Shown here piece after piece: positions 32,070 through 40,043 of a stretch of DNA of 53,782 bases. The DNA comes from an uncultured Mucilaginibacter sp. (GTDB taxonomy: Bacteria; Bacteroidota; Bacteroidia; Sphingobacteriales; Sphingobacteriaceae). Location: the NCBI RefSeq assembly GCF_903893715.1, contig NZ_CAITNG010000048.1, forward strand, positions 1 through 53,782. Reading direction: 5' to 3'. The position numbers and the translations under genes are program-made. How positions within the stretch are numbered: the stretch's first letter is position 1; the number at the start of each line of letters is the position of its first letter. Under the pieces are notes generated by a model. It was given only the letters and a program-made list of their open reading frames with translations, ran no database searches and was not told the origin of the DNA.

Positions 32070-32180
32070 TGTCATTTCGACCAACGGGAGAAACCTTTAC
32101 AAACTTTGCATTCCCACCATGCATTGGCGCTTTACTCGCTTTGTAAAGTTTTCTCACTCGTACCTCGTTTCGAAATGACA
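32070..32180. repeat. MITE-like element with 11-base terminal inverted repeats
   Basis: Ends tgtcatttcga (32070-32080) and tcgaaatgaca (32170-32180) are perfect inverted repeats. Further in, gagaaacctttacaaa pairs with tttgtaaagttttctc with one mismatch. It has no coding capacity and is about 111 bp. It resembles the dispersed gtcatttcga repeats I recall from Bacteroidota genomes. Confidence 0.6.
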
Positions 32181-32200
32181 TATTTATTGATCATTCTTTT

Positions 32201-34648
32201 CTAATTCCCCACATTCACAATATCCGCAAACACACCGGCCGCGGTCACTTCTGCACCCGCACCCGGCCCTTTTACTACCAGCGGCCGGTCTATATACCTT
32301 TCGGTAGTAAAAGAGATGATATTATCACTTCCCGAAAGGGTATAAAAAGGATGTTCCTCCCCAACCATTTGCAGCGTGATGGATACCTGCCCGTACTCCA
32401 GTTTACCGATATAGCGCAATACTTTACCTTCGGCAATGGCTTTCGCCTTCATATCTGCAAAAAACTTTTCTTCGTTCTTTAATTCGGCATAAAACTCGGC
32501 TACCGTTCCCGCATCCAGGCAGGCTTTTGGCAGCATACTTTCTATTTTTACATCGCCTGGCTCCAGGGCATAACCCGCATCGCGGGCCAGGATGAGCATT
32601 TTGCGCATAAAATCGGTACCGCGCAAATCATCGCGCGGATCAGGTTCGGTATAGCCTTTTTCCTGCGCTATCTTCACCACATCGTGAAAAGTGGCATCCC
32701 CTTTAAAGTTGTTAAAGATGTACGATATCGTCCCCGAAAGGATAGCCTCAATTTTGATCACCCGGTCGCCGCTCATCATCAAATCCCTCAATGTGCGCAC
32801 TATGGGCAAACCCGCGCCCACATTGGTCTCATAATAAAAATCGACGCCATGCTTGCGGGCGGTATCCTTAAAAGTTTTGTATTGCGCATACGATGCCGAG
32901 TTGCCTATTTTGTTGCAGGTTACTACCGATATGTTCGCCTTAAATACCGTCTCATAAAAACTGATCGGCGTTGCACTGGCCGTATTGTCCACAAAAACGC
33001 AGTTGGGCAGGTTCATCTCTTTCATCCGTTCGATGTAAGCCGGGAGGTCGGCCACAATGGTCGATGCTTCCAATTTATCTTTCCAGCTATCCAAATCAAT
33101 ACCGTCATCATCAAACATCATTTTGCGGGTATTGCTGATGCCGACAATCTTTACCTGTATGCCGTTATGTTGTTTTAAAAATTCCGCATGGTTTTTTAAT
33201 TGCCGAAACAAGGTGGTGCCGATATTCCCGGTACCCAAACAAAACACGTGCAGCGTTTTGTTCAGCTCTACAAAAAAGGCATCATGCACGGCATTCAACG
33301 CTTTCGCCAAATCGCCGCGCGAAATGATGACCGAAATATTGTACTCACTCGAGCCCTGCGCTATCGCCCTGACGTTGATACCGTTGCGGCCCAAGGCATA
33401 AAACAGTTTGCCCGATACGCCGGGGGTATGCTTCATGTTCTCGCCAACTATGGCTAACACAGAAAGCCCGTCTTCCACATCCGGCGACTCCAGTTTTTTG
33501 GCCTGTACCTCCAGTTCAAATTCCTGCCCGATCAACGCTTTTGCCTTCAAAGCATCAGCCGGGTTAACGGCGAAGGTAATGCTATGCTCTGATGAGGATT
33601 GGGTAATCAATATCACGTTGATTTGCTCGCGTGCCAACATGCTGAATAACCTGCCGCTAAAGCCTGCTTTCCCTACCATGCCGCTGCCTTCCACGTTCAA
33701 AATGCTTACTTCGTTGATAGACGAGATGCCTTTAATCGGCAAGTCCGACGGCCCGCAGTCGTGTTTGATATAAGTACCGCCAAATGCCGTATCAAAAGTA
33801 TTCAGGATAACAATCGGGATCTTTTTCAGGAAGGCCGGAATCATGGTGGGCGGGTAAATCACCTTCGCACCAAAAAATGACAACTCCATCGCTTCCGTAT
33901 ACGATAGTTCAGGCAGCGAAAACGCCTTCTTCACCATGCGCGGGTCGGCGGTCATCATGCCGTTCACATCGGTCCAAATCTGTATTTCTTCGGCGTTCAG
34001 CGCCGAACCAAATATGGCCGCGGTATAGTCGCTGCCGCCACGACCTAAAGTGGTTATGCGGCCCGCATCGTTGCTGGCAATAAAGCCGGTAACAAACAGC
34101 AGCTTATCCCTGTTCTCGTTATGGTAATTACGGATGAGCATTTCGGTCAGCTCCATGTTCACCTTGGCATAACCAAAAGCGCTATCGGTTTTAACCAGAT
34201 CGGCAGCATTCACAAACACGGCGTTTTTAAAATGCTGCGCCGCTATCTTGCTGATCATAAACGCCGAGCAGCGCTCGCCGTAATTCAATACCAGGTCGCG
34301 GGTTTGGGCGGTCAGTTCGCGCAAGCTCAAAATGCCTTGCAGCAGGTCTTCAAGCTCGTTAAAGTAAATTTTAAGGCGGGTAAACACCGGGTTTTGCGCC
34401 TGCACGTCCATCAGTTCTTTTACCACATCAAAATGCCGGCGTTCCAGTTCGGCCAGTTGTGGTGTAAAGCTTTCGCCGATAGCAGCGTGTTCGGCCATGT
34501 TAATGAGCAGATTGGTAATACCGTTCATGGCCGATACCACCGTTACCGGGTTATTGCCGTCCGCGCTTTGCTGCTTTAAAATGCCGAGCACTGTTTTGAT
34601 ACTACCTGCCGAGCCTACCGATGTGCCCCCGAATTTTAGAACTTTCAT
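32201..34648 (-). CDS. thrA: Bifunctional aspartokinase / homoserine dehydrogenase
   Basis: 815 aa. The N-terminal kinase (about 1-290) starts MKVLKFGGTSVGSAGS and has TLGRGGSDYTAAIFGSAL. Two ACT-like regulatory units cover about 310-450 (ISSINEVSILNVEGSGMVG, VLAIVGENMKHTPGVSG). The NAD-binding homoserine dehydrogenase (about 460-815) begins FCLGTGNIGTTLF and has the catalytic region SGTISYIFNNF and GYTEPDPRDDLRGTDF. It performs steps one and three of the aspartate pathway, and threonine feedback is expected through the ACT units. Expression appears controlled by the upstream attenuator. Confidence 0.95.
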   Translation of the reverse strand: MKVLKFGGTSVGSAGSIKTVLGILKQQSADGNNPVTVVSAMNGITNLLINMAEHAAIGESFTPQLAELERRHFDVVKELMDVQAQNPVFTRLKIYFNELEDLLQGILSLRELTAQTRDLVLNYGERCSAFMISKIAAQHFKNAVFVNAADLVKTDSAFGYAKVNMELTEMLIRNYHNENRDKLLFVTGFIASNDAGRITTLGRGGSDYTAAIFGSALNAEEIQIWTDVNGMMTADPRMVKKAFSLPELSYTEAMELSFFGAKVIYPPTMIPAFLKKIPIVILNTFDTAFGGTYIKHDCGPSDLPIKGISSINEVSILNVEGSGMVGKAGFSGRLFSMLAREQINVILITQSSSEHSITFAVNPADALKAKALIGQEFELEVQAKKLESPDVEDGLSVLAIVGENMKHTPGVSGKLFYALGRNGINVRAIAQGSSEYNISVIISRGDLAKALNAVHDAFFVELNKTLHVFCLGTGNIGTTLFRQLKNHAEFLKQHNGIQVKIVGISNTRKMMFDDDGIDLDSWKDKLEASTIVADLPAYIERMKEMNLPNCVFVDNTASATPISFYETVFKANISVVTCNKIGNSASYAQYKTFKDTARKHGVDFYYETNVGAGLPIVRTLRDLMMSGDRVIKIEAILSGTISYIFNNFKGDATFHDVVKIAQEKGYTEPDPRDDLRGTDFMRKMLILARDAGYALEPGDVKIESMLPKACLDAGTVAEFYAELKNEEKFFADMKAKAIAEGKVLRYIGKLEYGQVSITLQMVGEEHPFYTLSGSDNIISFTTERYIDRPLVVKGPGAGAEVTAAGVFADIVNVGN

Positions 34649-34654
34649 TTTTGT

Positions 34655-34682
34655 GTATTGAGTAGAGCGTATTGCGTATTGC
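34655..34682. repeat. Four-unit heptanucleotide repeat in the thr leader
   Basis: Units gtattga, gtagagc, gtattgc, gtattgc, placed between the attenuator and the thrA start, 6 nt upstream of the ATG. Confidence 0.6.
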
Positions 34683-34715
34683 GATGGATGGCTTTACGGT
34701 TTGGCTCAGTTATTA

Positions 34716-34752
34716 ATAAAACAAAAAGCCTTTCTCTTGTGGAGGAAGGCTT
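34716..34752 (-). terminator. Attenuator terminator of the thr operon
   Basis: On the minus strand AAGCCTT (34746-34752) pairs with AAGGCTT (34726-34732). After one C/A mismatch CTC pairs with GAG, the loop is CACAA, and the U-rich tail is TTTGTTTTATT. Its 5' arm contains CCTTCCTCC (34741-34749), the exact complement of a segment at the end of the leader ORF (34789-34797). Antiterminator and terminator are therefore mutually exclusive. Confidence 0.8.
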
Positions 34753-34784
34753 CTTTATGGTTTCGTCATTTACTATCCCAATAT

Positions 34785-34856
34785 TTACCCTTCCTCCTGC
34801 TCGCTGCCGGTGGTTGTGGTAATGGTTGTTGTAGTAATTGATGTGTTAAATAGCAT
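34785..34856 (-). CDS. thrL: Thr operon leader peptide (attenuation)
   Basis: 23 aa from the ATG at 34856 to the TAA at 34785: MLFNTSITTTTITTTT followed by GSEQEEG. Nine of the 23 residues are Thr and two are Ile, with a block of ten consecutive Ile/Thr codons. This is the same design as E. coli ThrL, which senses charged tRNA-Thr and tRNA-Ile. The last codons (CAGGAGGAAGGG) hold the antiterminator segment. A ribosome stalled on the Thr/Ile block would leave it free to pair with the terminator arm, whereas a ribosome reaching the stop would cover it. It precedes thrA by 136 nt. Confidence 0.85.
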   Translation of the reverse strand: MLFNTSITTTTITTTTGSEQEEG

Positions 34857-34869
34857 GTTTGTTTGTAAG

Positions 34870-35303
34870 CCTATGGTTTACGGCTGTAAAGTAAGCAGTA
34901 TTATTTTAAAATAGCAAAACAAAGTTTAATTTTTTATAGATAGTATATAGAATCAGTAGATTATCAACCAACAACCGCTCGGTAAAAAATTCCCCATACC
35001 GGGTATTTATTCGAAACCGGATCCGGTATAACGACAAAAAACATCAAAAAAAGACACCCCCTTTTTGACCAACTTATAAAGTAAGTGATATGATTGCATA
35101 AACGCCCGTTTATTTCACCAAATGATAATATTTTAAGCTTTTTACAATCATTTTGATAATTATTATTTAATATATGTTAATTTTTAATTAAGAGTAAAAT
35201 TTCTTTTGGTTTTACACCAAAAAAGGCAACTCGCTGGTGCACAAATCCGTAAAAATAGGCTCATCTGGGCATTGATCAGGATAAGATTTCTGTCAAAAAC
35301 CAG
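34870..35303. other. AT-rich intergenic region between divergent thr and T9SS module 2
   Basis: No gene was found in these 434 bases. It should hold the thr promoter (minus) and the promoter of the module at 35304 (plus). It contains palindromes ATACC-G-GGTAT (34996-35006) and ACCGGATCCGGT (35016-35027), both with the CCGGTAT-like half site and 20 bp apart. They are candidates for a regulator-binding region. Confidence 0.5.
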
Positions 35304-36401
35304 ATGGGGAAATTTATGCACAACTGCTACAAAAACTCGTTTACGGCAAAAACAGCATTCCTGTCCTCAATTTGGATGGTTTGCTGCTTGTTTGCATCGG
35401 GTTTTGGCCTGTCCGGCGCATCTTTTCACCGTTCATTTATCGATACCACAGTTTGCGGCAGCAGTGTGGTATTAAGTGCAACTTCCGGTTTAACCAACTA
35501 TGCCTGGAGCACCGGGGCAACTACGCAGAGCATCACGGCCACCACATCGGGCACTTACTGGTGGGAAACAGTGGATTATACCAACAACAAAGTTGTAAAC
35601 GGAAACTTCTCGTCGGGCTTTACCGGCTTTAGCAGCAGTTACGTAGTGCCGGGTGGGCCCGTTAACAATACCCTGTTATATCCCGAGGGTACTTATTACG
35701 TTATCGGCAACCCCAATACCGTACACTCCGGCTTCTCCTCTTTTTTCGACCATACCATTGGCACTGCATCGGGCAAAATGATGGTCATCAACGGCGCCTC
35801 AACAGCCAATGTAAACGTATGGTCCGAAAATATCACCGTCGTCCCTAACAATACTTACGTCTTTTCCGTGTGGTTCGCTTCGGCAAACCCTGCAAGCCCA
35901 GGGCAACTAAATTTTTCAATTAACGGTGTTCAGTTAGGCACCACCATCCAGTTATCATCAACAACAGGGCTCTGGCAAAATTTCACCACCAGATGGAGCT
36001 CGGGCAGCAGTACATCGGCAGTTATCTCTTTGGTTAACCAAAATACCGCCGCCAGTGGTAACGATTTCGCTATCGACGACATTTCATTCTCGCCGGTGTA
36101 CCGCCATACCATACAAGTTACACTTAACCCCATACCGGTATTGAGTGTGATAGCATCGCCGGCATCATGCGCCACGTACGACCTCACCACAGCCATCGTT
36201 GGTTATGACACCAGTACCTACACCTATACATTTAAAAACCCCTCGGGCACGGTTATCACTACCGCCGCAGCACAAAGCATCACGCTAAGCGGTACCTACA
36301 CCATTACCGAAACCAATACCGCTACCGGCTGCGTATCAACAGCCAAAACAGTAAACTTAACCATCAATACAAAACCAGGCAAGCCTGTAATAATTCCTTA
36401 A
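35304..36401 (+). CDS. Secreted jelly-roll/Ig-like surface protein without sorting domain
   Basis: 365 aa. The signal peptide ends near ASGFGLSGASF (residues about 19-40); an ATG start at 35304 is used. VCGSSVVLSATSGLTNYAWSTG is the cysteine-containing Ig/PKD-like unit common in T9SS adhesins. The segment from VVNGNFSSGFTGF to DFAIDDISFSPVY (about 98-260) is a CBM-like jelly-roll. A second Ig-like unit (about 285-355) ends TKPGKPVIIP. No type A or B sorting domain is present. It is followed 28 bp later by a similar protein, then by a CHU_C protein and PorP/SprF. Confidence 0.75.
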   Translation: MGKFMHNCYKNSFTAKTAFLSSIWMVCCLFASGFGLSGASFHRSFIDTTVCGSSVVLSATSGLTNYAWSTGATTQSITATTSGTYWWETVDYTNNKVVNGNFSSGFTGFSSSYVVPGGPVNNTLLYPEGTYYVIGNPNTVHSGFSSFFDHTIGTASGKMMVINGASTANVNVWSENITVVPNNTYVFSVWFASANPASPGQLNFSINGVQLGTTIQLSSTTGLWQNFTTRWSSGSSTSAVISLVNQNTAASGNDFAIDDISFSPVYRHTIQVTLNPIPVLSVIASPASCATYDLTTAIVGYDTSTYTYTFKNPSGTVITTAAAQSITLSGTYTITETNTATGCVSTAKTVNLTINTKPGKPVIIP

Positions 36402-36429
36402 AACGCATCAAAACAAAAAACACAACAAT

Positions 36430-37116
36430 ATGAAAAACATCAACATCATCCCCCGCATTATCATCACTTTGCTGTTCTTAGTGATTGCCAAAACCGGCTT
36501 CTCGCAAACAGCGGGGCCAAGCGACGGAACTTCGGCTCCGCCACCTACCGGCACTGCAGATAAGATTATCTGCTCCAGCCAAAACATTTCGTTAACAGGC
36601 CCGCAAGACGTTGGCGGGGTCGACTACCCTTCCTACCAATGGTACAAACTGGATGCATCGGGCACGGCGCATCTAACAACAACTACAACCCGTACTTATA
36701 CAGAAACGCCAACCACGCCGGGCTATTACAACTATCAATTGGTTACAGTAAACGCTAATGGTTGTACTTCACCCATGTCCGATATCATCAAGATATACGT
36801 ATTGCCGCCAATTACAGCAACCATTTCATCAAACATTGCAAACAATACCATTTGCGCCCAAAACGAAGGCTCTATCTTGCTAACTGCTACGCCATCAAAC
36901 CCAACAACCTATACCTACACCTACCAGTGGACAAGGAATGGGGTAAACATAGCCGGTGCTACAAGCAACACCTACTCGCTGTCCGAAACTAATAGCGGTT
37001 CGGTAACCATAGGTGTAGTGATAAGCTACTCGTTAAATGGCGGATGTCCGGGTACGGCTACACAAAGCGTAACGGTTACACCTACACCAGGCAAGCCAAC
37101 TATTGTAATTAACTAA
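36430..37116 (+). CDS. Secreted Ig-like domain protein without sorting domain
   Basis: 228 aa with its own signal peptide ([26 protein letters not shown]). There are two Ig-like units: about 45-125 ([26 protein letters not shown]) and about 130-215 ([35 protein letters not shown]). The C-terminus [12 protein letters not shown] parallels TKPGKPVIIP of the preceding protein. In large T9SS adhesins such P-x-K-P-x-I stretches link consecutive Ig units, so both ORFs look like adhesin segments ending at a linker. It is in the same operon as its neighbours. Confidence 0.75.
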   Translation: MKNINIIPRIIITLLFLVIAKTGFSQTAGPSDGTSAPPPTGTADKIICSSQNISLTGPQDVGGVDYPSYQWYKLDASGTAHLTTTTTRTYTETPTTPGYYNYQLVTVNANGCTSPMSDIIKIYVLPPITATISSNIANNTICAQNEGSILLTATPSNPTTYTYTYQWTRNGVNIAGATSNTYSLSETNSGSVTIGVVISYSLNGGCPGTATQSVTVTPTPGKPTIVIN

Positions 37117-37147
37117 TAGTACTTCCACCAATGTAACAAACCGTGGC

Positions 37148-38137
37148 ATGAAATTTTGCTGGAAAATTGTTTGCATAAGCATACTTTTTTTGATGGAGAC
37201 TACCTTAGCCTTTTCGCAGGCGGGTAGTTTTCCATCTCAGCACAATCCTGTTGCCTATACTATTCTGCAGGGGGCAACCATTACCTTACGTGCAGGCAGT
37301 GCCAATGCAAGTGCCTATCAATGGTATAAGGATGGGGTTAAAATACCGGGCGCTATAAATAGTACTTATACAACAGGCGCCGCGGGCTTGTATTCGGTTG
37401 TTGCGTTTAATAGCGAGGGTTGCAAGTCCAGCCAGTCGGATGAGGTACAGGTCATCGTCGTTATCGGATCAATAATTACCAAAGCAGACACCCTGGTCGA
37501 TTTGGGCGTAACCATTCATTCATCCAATAAAAACGCGCGCCTGGGCGAAAGTTTTGTTTACGGATTGACCATCACTAACCATAGTATACCTACCGGGCAT
37601 AATGTCACTTTAAAATATCCCTTGCCTAATATATTGCAGTTTTTACCGCAATCAAATGTGCTGGCCGTAGGGAATTTTACGTACGATTCAGGTACCCATG
37701 TCTTTACCTGGTTTATTTCCGAGTTGAAGGGCGGCGCCTCTATAAGCTTAAACACAATGGTGAAAATAACCAAAGCCGGGGCTATTACCAGTACGGTGTA
37801 TGTGAGCGGTAAAGAAAAGGACCCCATTATGGATAACAATCAGGCTTCCGATACCCAGGAAATATCGGGCTTAAAAGTTCCTAATGTTTTTACGCCTAAC
37901 GGCGATGGCATTAACGACACTTTTATGATACCCGGCCTCGACCAGTATACCGAAAACGAAATCGTGATCATCAACCGCTGGGGCAATACAATTTATCAAA
38001 AGAAAAACTACACCAACGACTGGACCGGCGAAGGCCTGTTGGAAGGAACCTACTACTACGTGTTAAAAGCTAAAAACCCCTTAGGCGATTGGGAAACCTA
38101 CAAAGGCTATGTAACCCTGTTGCGAAAGAAGACATAA
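37148..38137 (+). CDS. Ig/DUF11 surface protein with T9SS type B sorting domain
   Basis: 329 aa with a signal peptide (about 1-23, [15 protein letters not shown]). An Ig-like unit (about 35-105, [16 protein letters not shown]) and a DUF11-like unit (about 115-240, [14 protein letters not shown] to DNNQASDTQ) follow. The last 85 residues are the type B gliding-motility C-terminal domain: [40 protein letters not shown]. It is a small counterpart of the 823-aa protein at 8574. Its PorP/SprF partner follows 16 bp later. Confidence 0.88.
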   Translation: MKFCWKIVCISILFLMETTLAFSQAGSFPSQHNPVAYTILQGATITLRAGSANASAYQWYKDGVKIPGAINSTYTTGAAGLYSVVAFNSEGCKSSQSDEVQVIVVIGSIITKADTLVDLGVTIHSSNKNARLGESFVYGLTITNHSIPTGHNVTLKYPLPNILQFLPQSNVLAVGNFTYDSGTHVFTWFISELKGGASISLNTMVKITKAGAITSTVYVSGKEKDPIMDNNQASDTQEISGLKVPNVFTPNGDGINDTFMIPGLDQYTENEIVIINRWGNTIYQKKNYTNDWTGEGLLEGTYYYVLKAKNPLGDWETYKGYVTLLRKKT

Positions 38138-38153
38138 TACATTTTACAAAACG

Positions 38154-39143
38154 ATGAAGATGAAAAGGATCATATTGTTTACCATACTGCTCGGCGGGTT
38201 TTTAACCGCCCGGGCACAACAGGACGCCCAGTTTAGCCAGTATATTTTTAACGGCATTTACATCAACCCAGCTTATGCGGGATACAAGCAGGACTTGCAG
38301 ATAAACAGCTTTTACCGCTCGCAATGGACGGGCCTTGAGGGCGCGCCGCAAACCTTTTCGAGTGCTGCCGATGTTGCCATTTTAGACGGTACCGTAGGCT
38401 TAGGCGTTTTGGCAAGCCACGATGCTTTAGGGGCGCAAAGTACTACAGCGGCCTATGCCAATGGTTCATATCGTATCAAGTTCGGCAAACACGATGATGC
38501 ATCCTGGCTGTCGTTCGGTTTAGGCTTTGGGGTTTTGCAAACCGGCATCGACGGATCCAAGCTTTATGCCACGCAAAGCGGCGACCCAAATGTCCCCACA
38601 ACTTATCAGGGAACAGCTTTGCCCGATGCCCGGGTGGGCGTATTGTACACCGCCAATAACTTTTTCGCCGGCCTGTCTGTCGATAACCTGTTGGCGCAAT
38701 ACATGCACCCCTCCTCCAGCGATCAAAGCCTTATCGTTGTCATACCATCGCCGCACAAATACTTCACCGTTGGCGCTCTTTTCGATTTGAACGATCAAAC
38801 CAAGATCAAGCCTTCTATTTTAATAAAACAAGCCTCCGGCACGCCCACCAGTATCGATATCAATACTTTTGTTTTGCTGAACGATAAACTATGGGTTGGC
38901 GGCACTTACCGCACGGGGTTCAGCATATTTAACAATAACCTGCAATCGGGCCTGCCGCCATCAAGTGCCTTGGTGGGCATGGCTTCGTTTTACGTCAGTC
39001 CCGATTTCCGCGTAGGCTACGCCTTCGATTATTCGCTCAACAAACTGGGTGGTTACGGCTATGGTTCGCACGAGCTCTCCCTCGATTTTATCATCAAATC
39101 ATCAAAACGCGATTACTACATTTCGAGGCACTGCTATTTTTAA
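38154..39143 (+). CDS. PorP/SprF family type IX secretion membrane protein
   Basis: 329 aa with a signal peptide (MKMKRIILFTILLGGFLTARA). QQDAQFSQYIFNGIYINPAYAGYK is the family signature, and SHELSLDFII is close to the final strand. It is a paralogue of the protein at 7600, with the same GLGVLASHD..GAQST pattern. It presumably serves secretion or attachment of the type B protein encoded directly upstream. It is the last gene of the plus-strand module. Confidence 0.92.
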   Translation: MKMKRIILFTILLGGFLTARAQQDAQFSQYIFNGIYINPAYAGYKQDLQINSFYRSQWTGLEGAPQTFSSAADVAILDGTVGLGVLASHDALGAQSTTAAYANGSYRIKFGKHDDASWLSFGLGFGVLQTGIDGSKLYATQSGDPNVPTTYQGTALPDARVGVLYTANNFFAGLSVDNLLAQYMHPSSSDQSLIVVIPSPHKYFTVGALFDLNDQTKIKPSILIKQASGTPTSIDINTFVLLNDKLWVGGTYRTGFSIFNNNLQSGLPPSSALVGMASFYVSPDFRVGYAFDYSLNKLGGYGYGSHELSLDFIIKSSKRDYYISRHCYF

Positions 39144-39194
39144 GAAAAGGTACCCAGGCCTCCGCCAAGTGGAGATAATAAACGCTGCTCAATA

Positions 39195-39974
39195 TTACTT
39201 TAATGTCTGTGCCGACTTACTAAGCCCTGTTGCCAAATCAAGGCAATCGGCCGACTTTCCCGATAAATCTCCCGCAGCCGTTTTTATAGTCTTTACCAAC
39301 TTTAGGGCAGGGCTATTTAATGCTATTGCGTCATCAATATCTTTTGCCGCCTTATTGATAAGCGCAACAAGGTCATCGGGTATAAGCGGGTTAAGCGACT
39401 TTCTTTTGATGATGGTTTGATTTAGCGCGTGTATCAATTCGCCACTTGTTCTCAGTTGATGGTTTAACTTTTCCATTTTCTCAAACAGGTCGTCTGCTTT
39501 TAGATATGCCTCGGCTATTTCCCGAAAAACAATTTCGGAGTTTTGATATAAATCATTAGCACTGAACGCAATTTGACTCCTTTCATTCGAATTAAGCCCG
39601 GATAAACTCGACACATTATAATTTTCAAGCAGGCTCGATATCATTTTCATCTCATCCAAGGGTCTCGCGGATGATATTGGCGAGGCCAACATAGCAATTT
39701 CCATTCCTGCCTCACTGCATAATTCAGCGGCATTAGCAGCTTTGTTCATCATATCAGCAGCTTCATTACATAGTTTTGCAAGTTGACTACCTACATCCGA
39801 TGCAGCTACTATAGCTTTTACCGCACCCATATCACTTGCTGCGAGCACAGCGGTATTTGAGGTTATTTGGATGTTAGATGCAACTGTCATCGCATCCGTA
39901 ACAAACTGGCGAACAGCCTGGTTTTGCTCGTTCGCTGCCGTCAACAACTCATGGGTCAATTTTTGTAATTCCAT
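39195..39974 (-). CDS. Alanine-rich helical protein of unknown function
   Basis: 259 aa from the ATG at 39974 (MELQKLTHELLTAANEQNQ). A frame extension to 39989 adds five residues. There is no signal peptide or membrane segment. Almost the whole chain is predicted helical with heptad-like Ala/Ser/Leu spacing (AMTVASNIQITSNTAVLAAS, NEAADMMNKAANAAELCSEA, AKDIDDAIALNSPAL). It resembles soluble coiled-coil or methyl-accepting-like helices but has no recognisable domain. It is convergent with porP and divergent from the ethanolamine permease. Confidence 0.65.
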   Translation of the reverse strand: MELQKLTHELLTAANEQNQAVRQFVTDAMTVASNIQITSNTAVLAASDMGAVKAIVAASDVGSQLAKLCNEAADMMNKAANAAELCSEAGMEIAMLASPISSARPLDEMKMISSLLENYNVSSLSGLNSNERSQIAFSANDLYQNSEIVFREIAEAYLKADDLFEKMEKLNHQLRTSGELIHALNQTIIKRKSLNPLIPDDLVALINKAAKDIDDAIALNSPALKLVKTIKTAAGDLSGKSADCLDLATGLSKSAQTLK

Positions 39975-40043
39975 AAATCTAATATACAATAAAATTGTGC
40001 GGAGTATTTCCTATCTTAAACCTGAAAAAAACAGTCCCTAACA

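Noticed and set aside
35304..37116. The two Ig-like ORFs as one gene broken by a frameshift or stop
   Set aside because: The second ORF has its own signal peptide and start, with a 28-bp gap. Both end at similar tails, so they look like separate genes.
39975..40043. Cobalamin riboswitch ahead of the ethanolamine genes
   Set aside because: The gap is only 69 bases, too short for a B12 riboswitch, and no B12-box-like sequence is visible.
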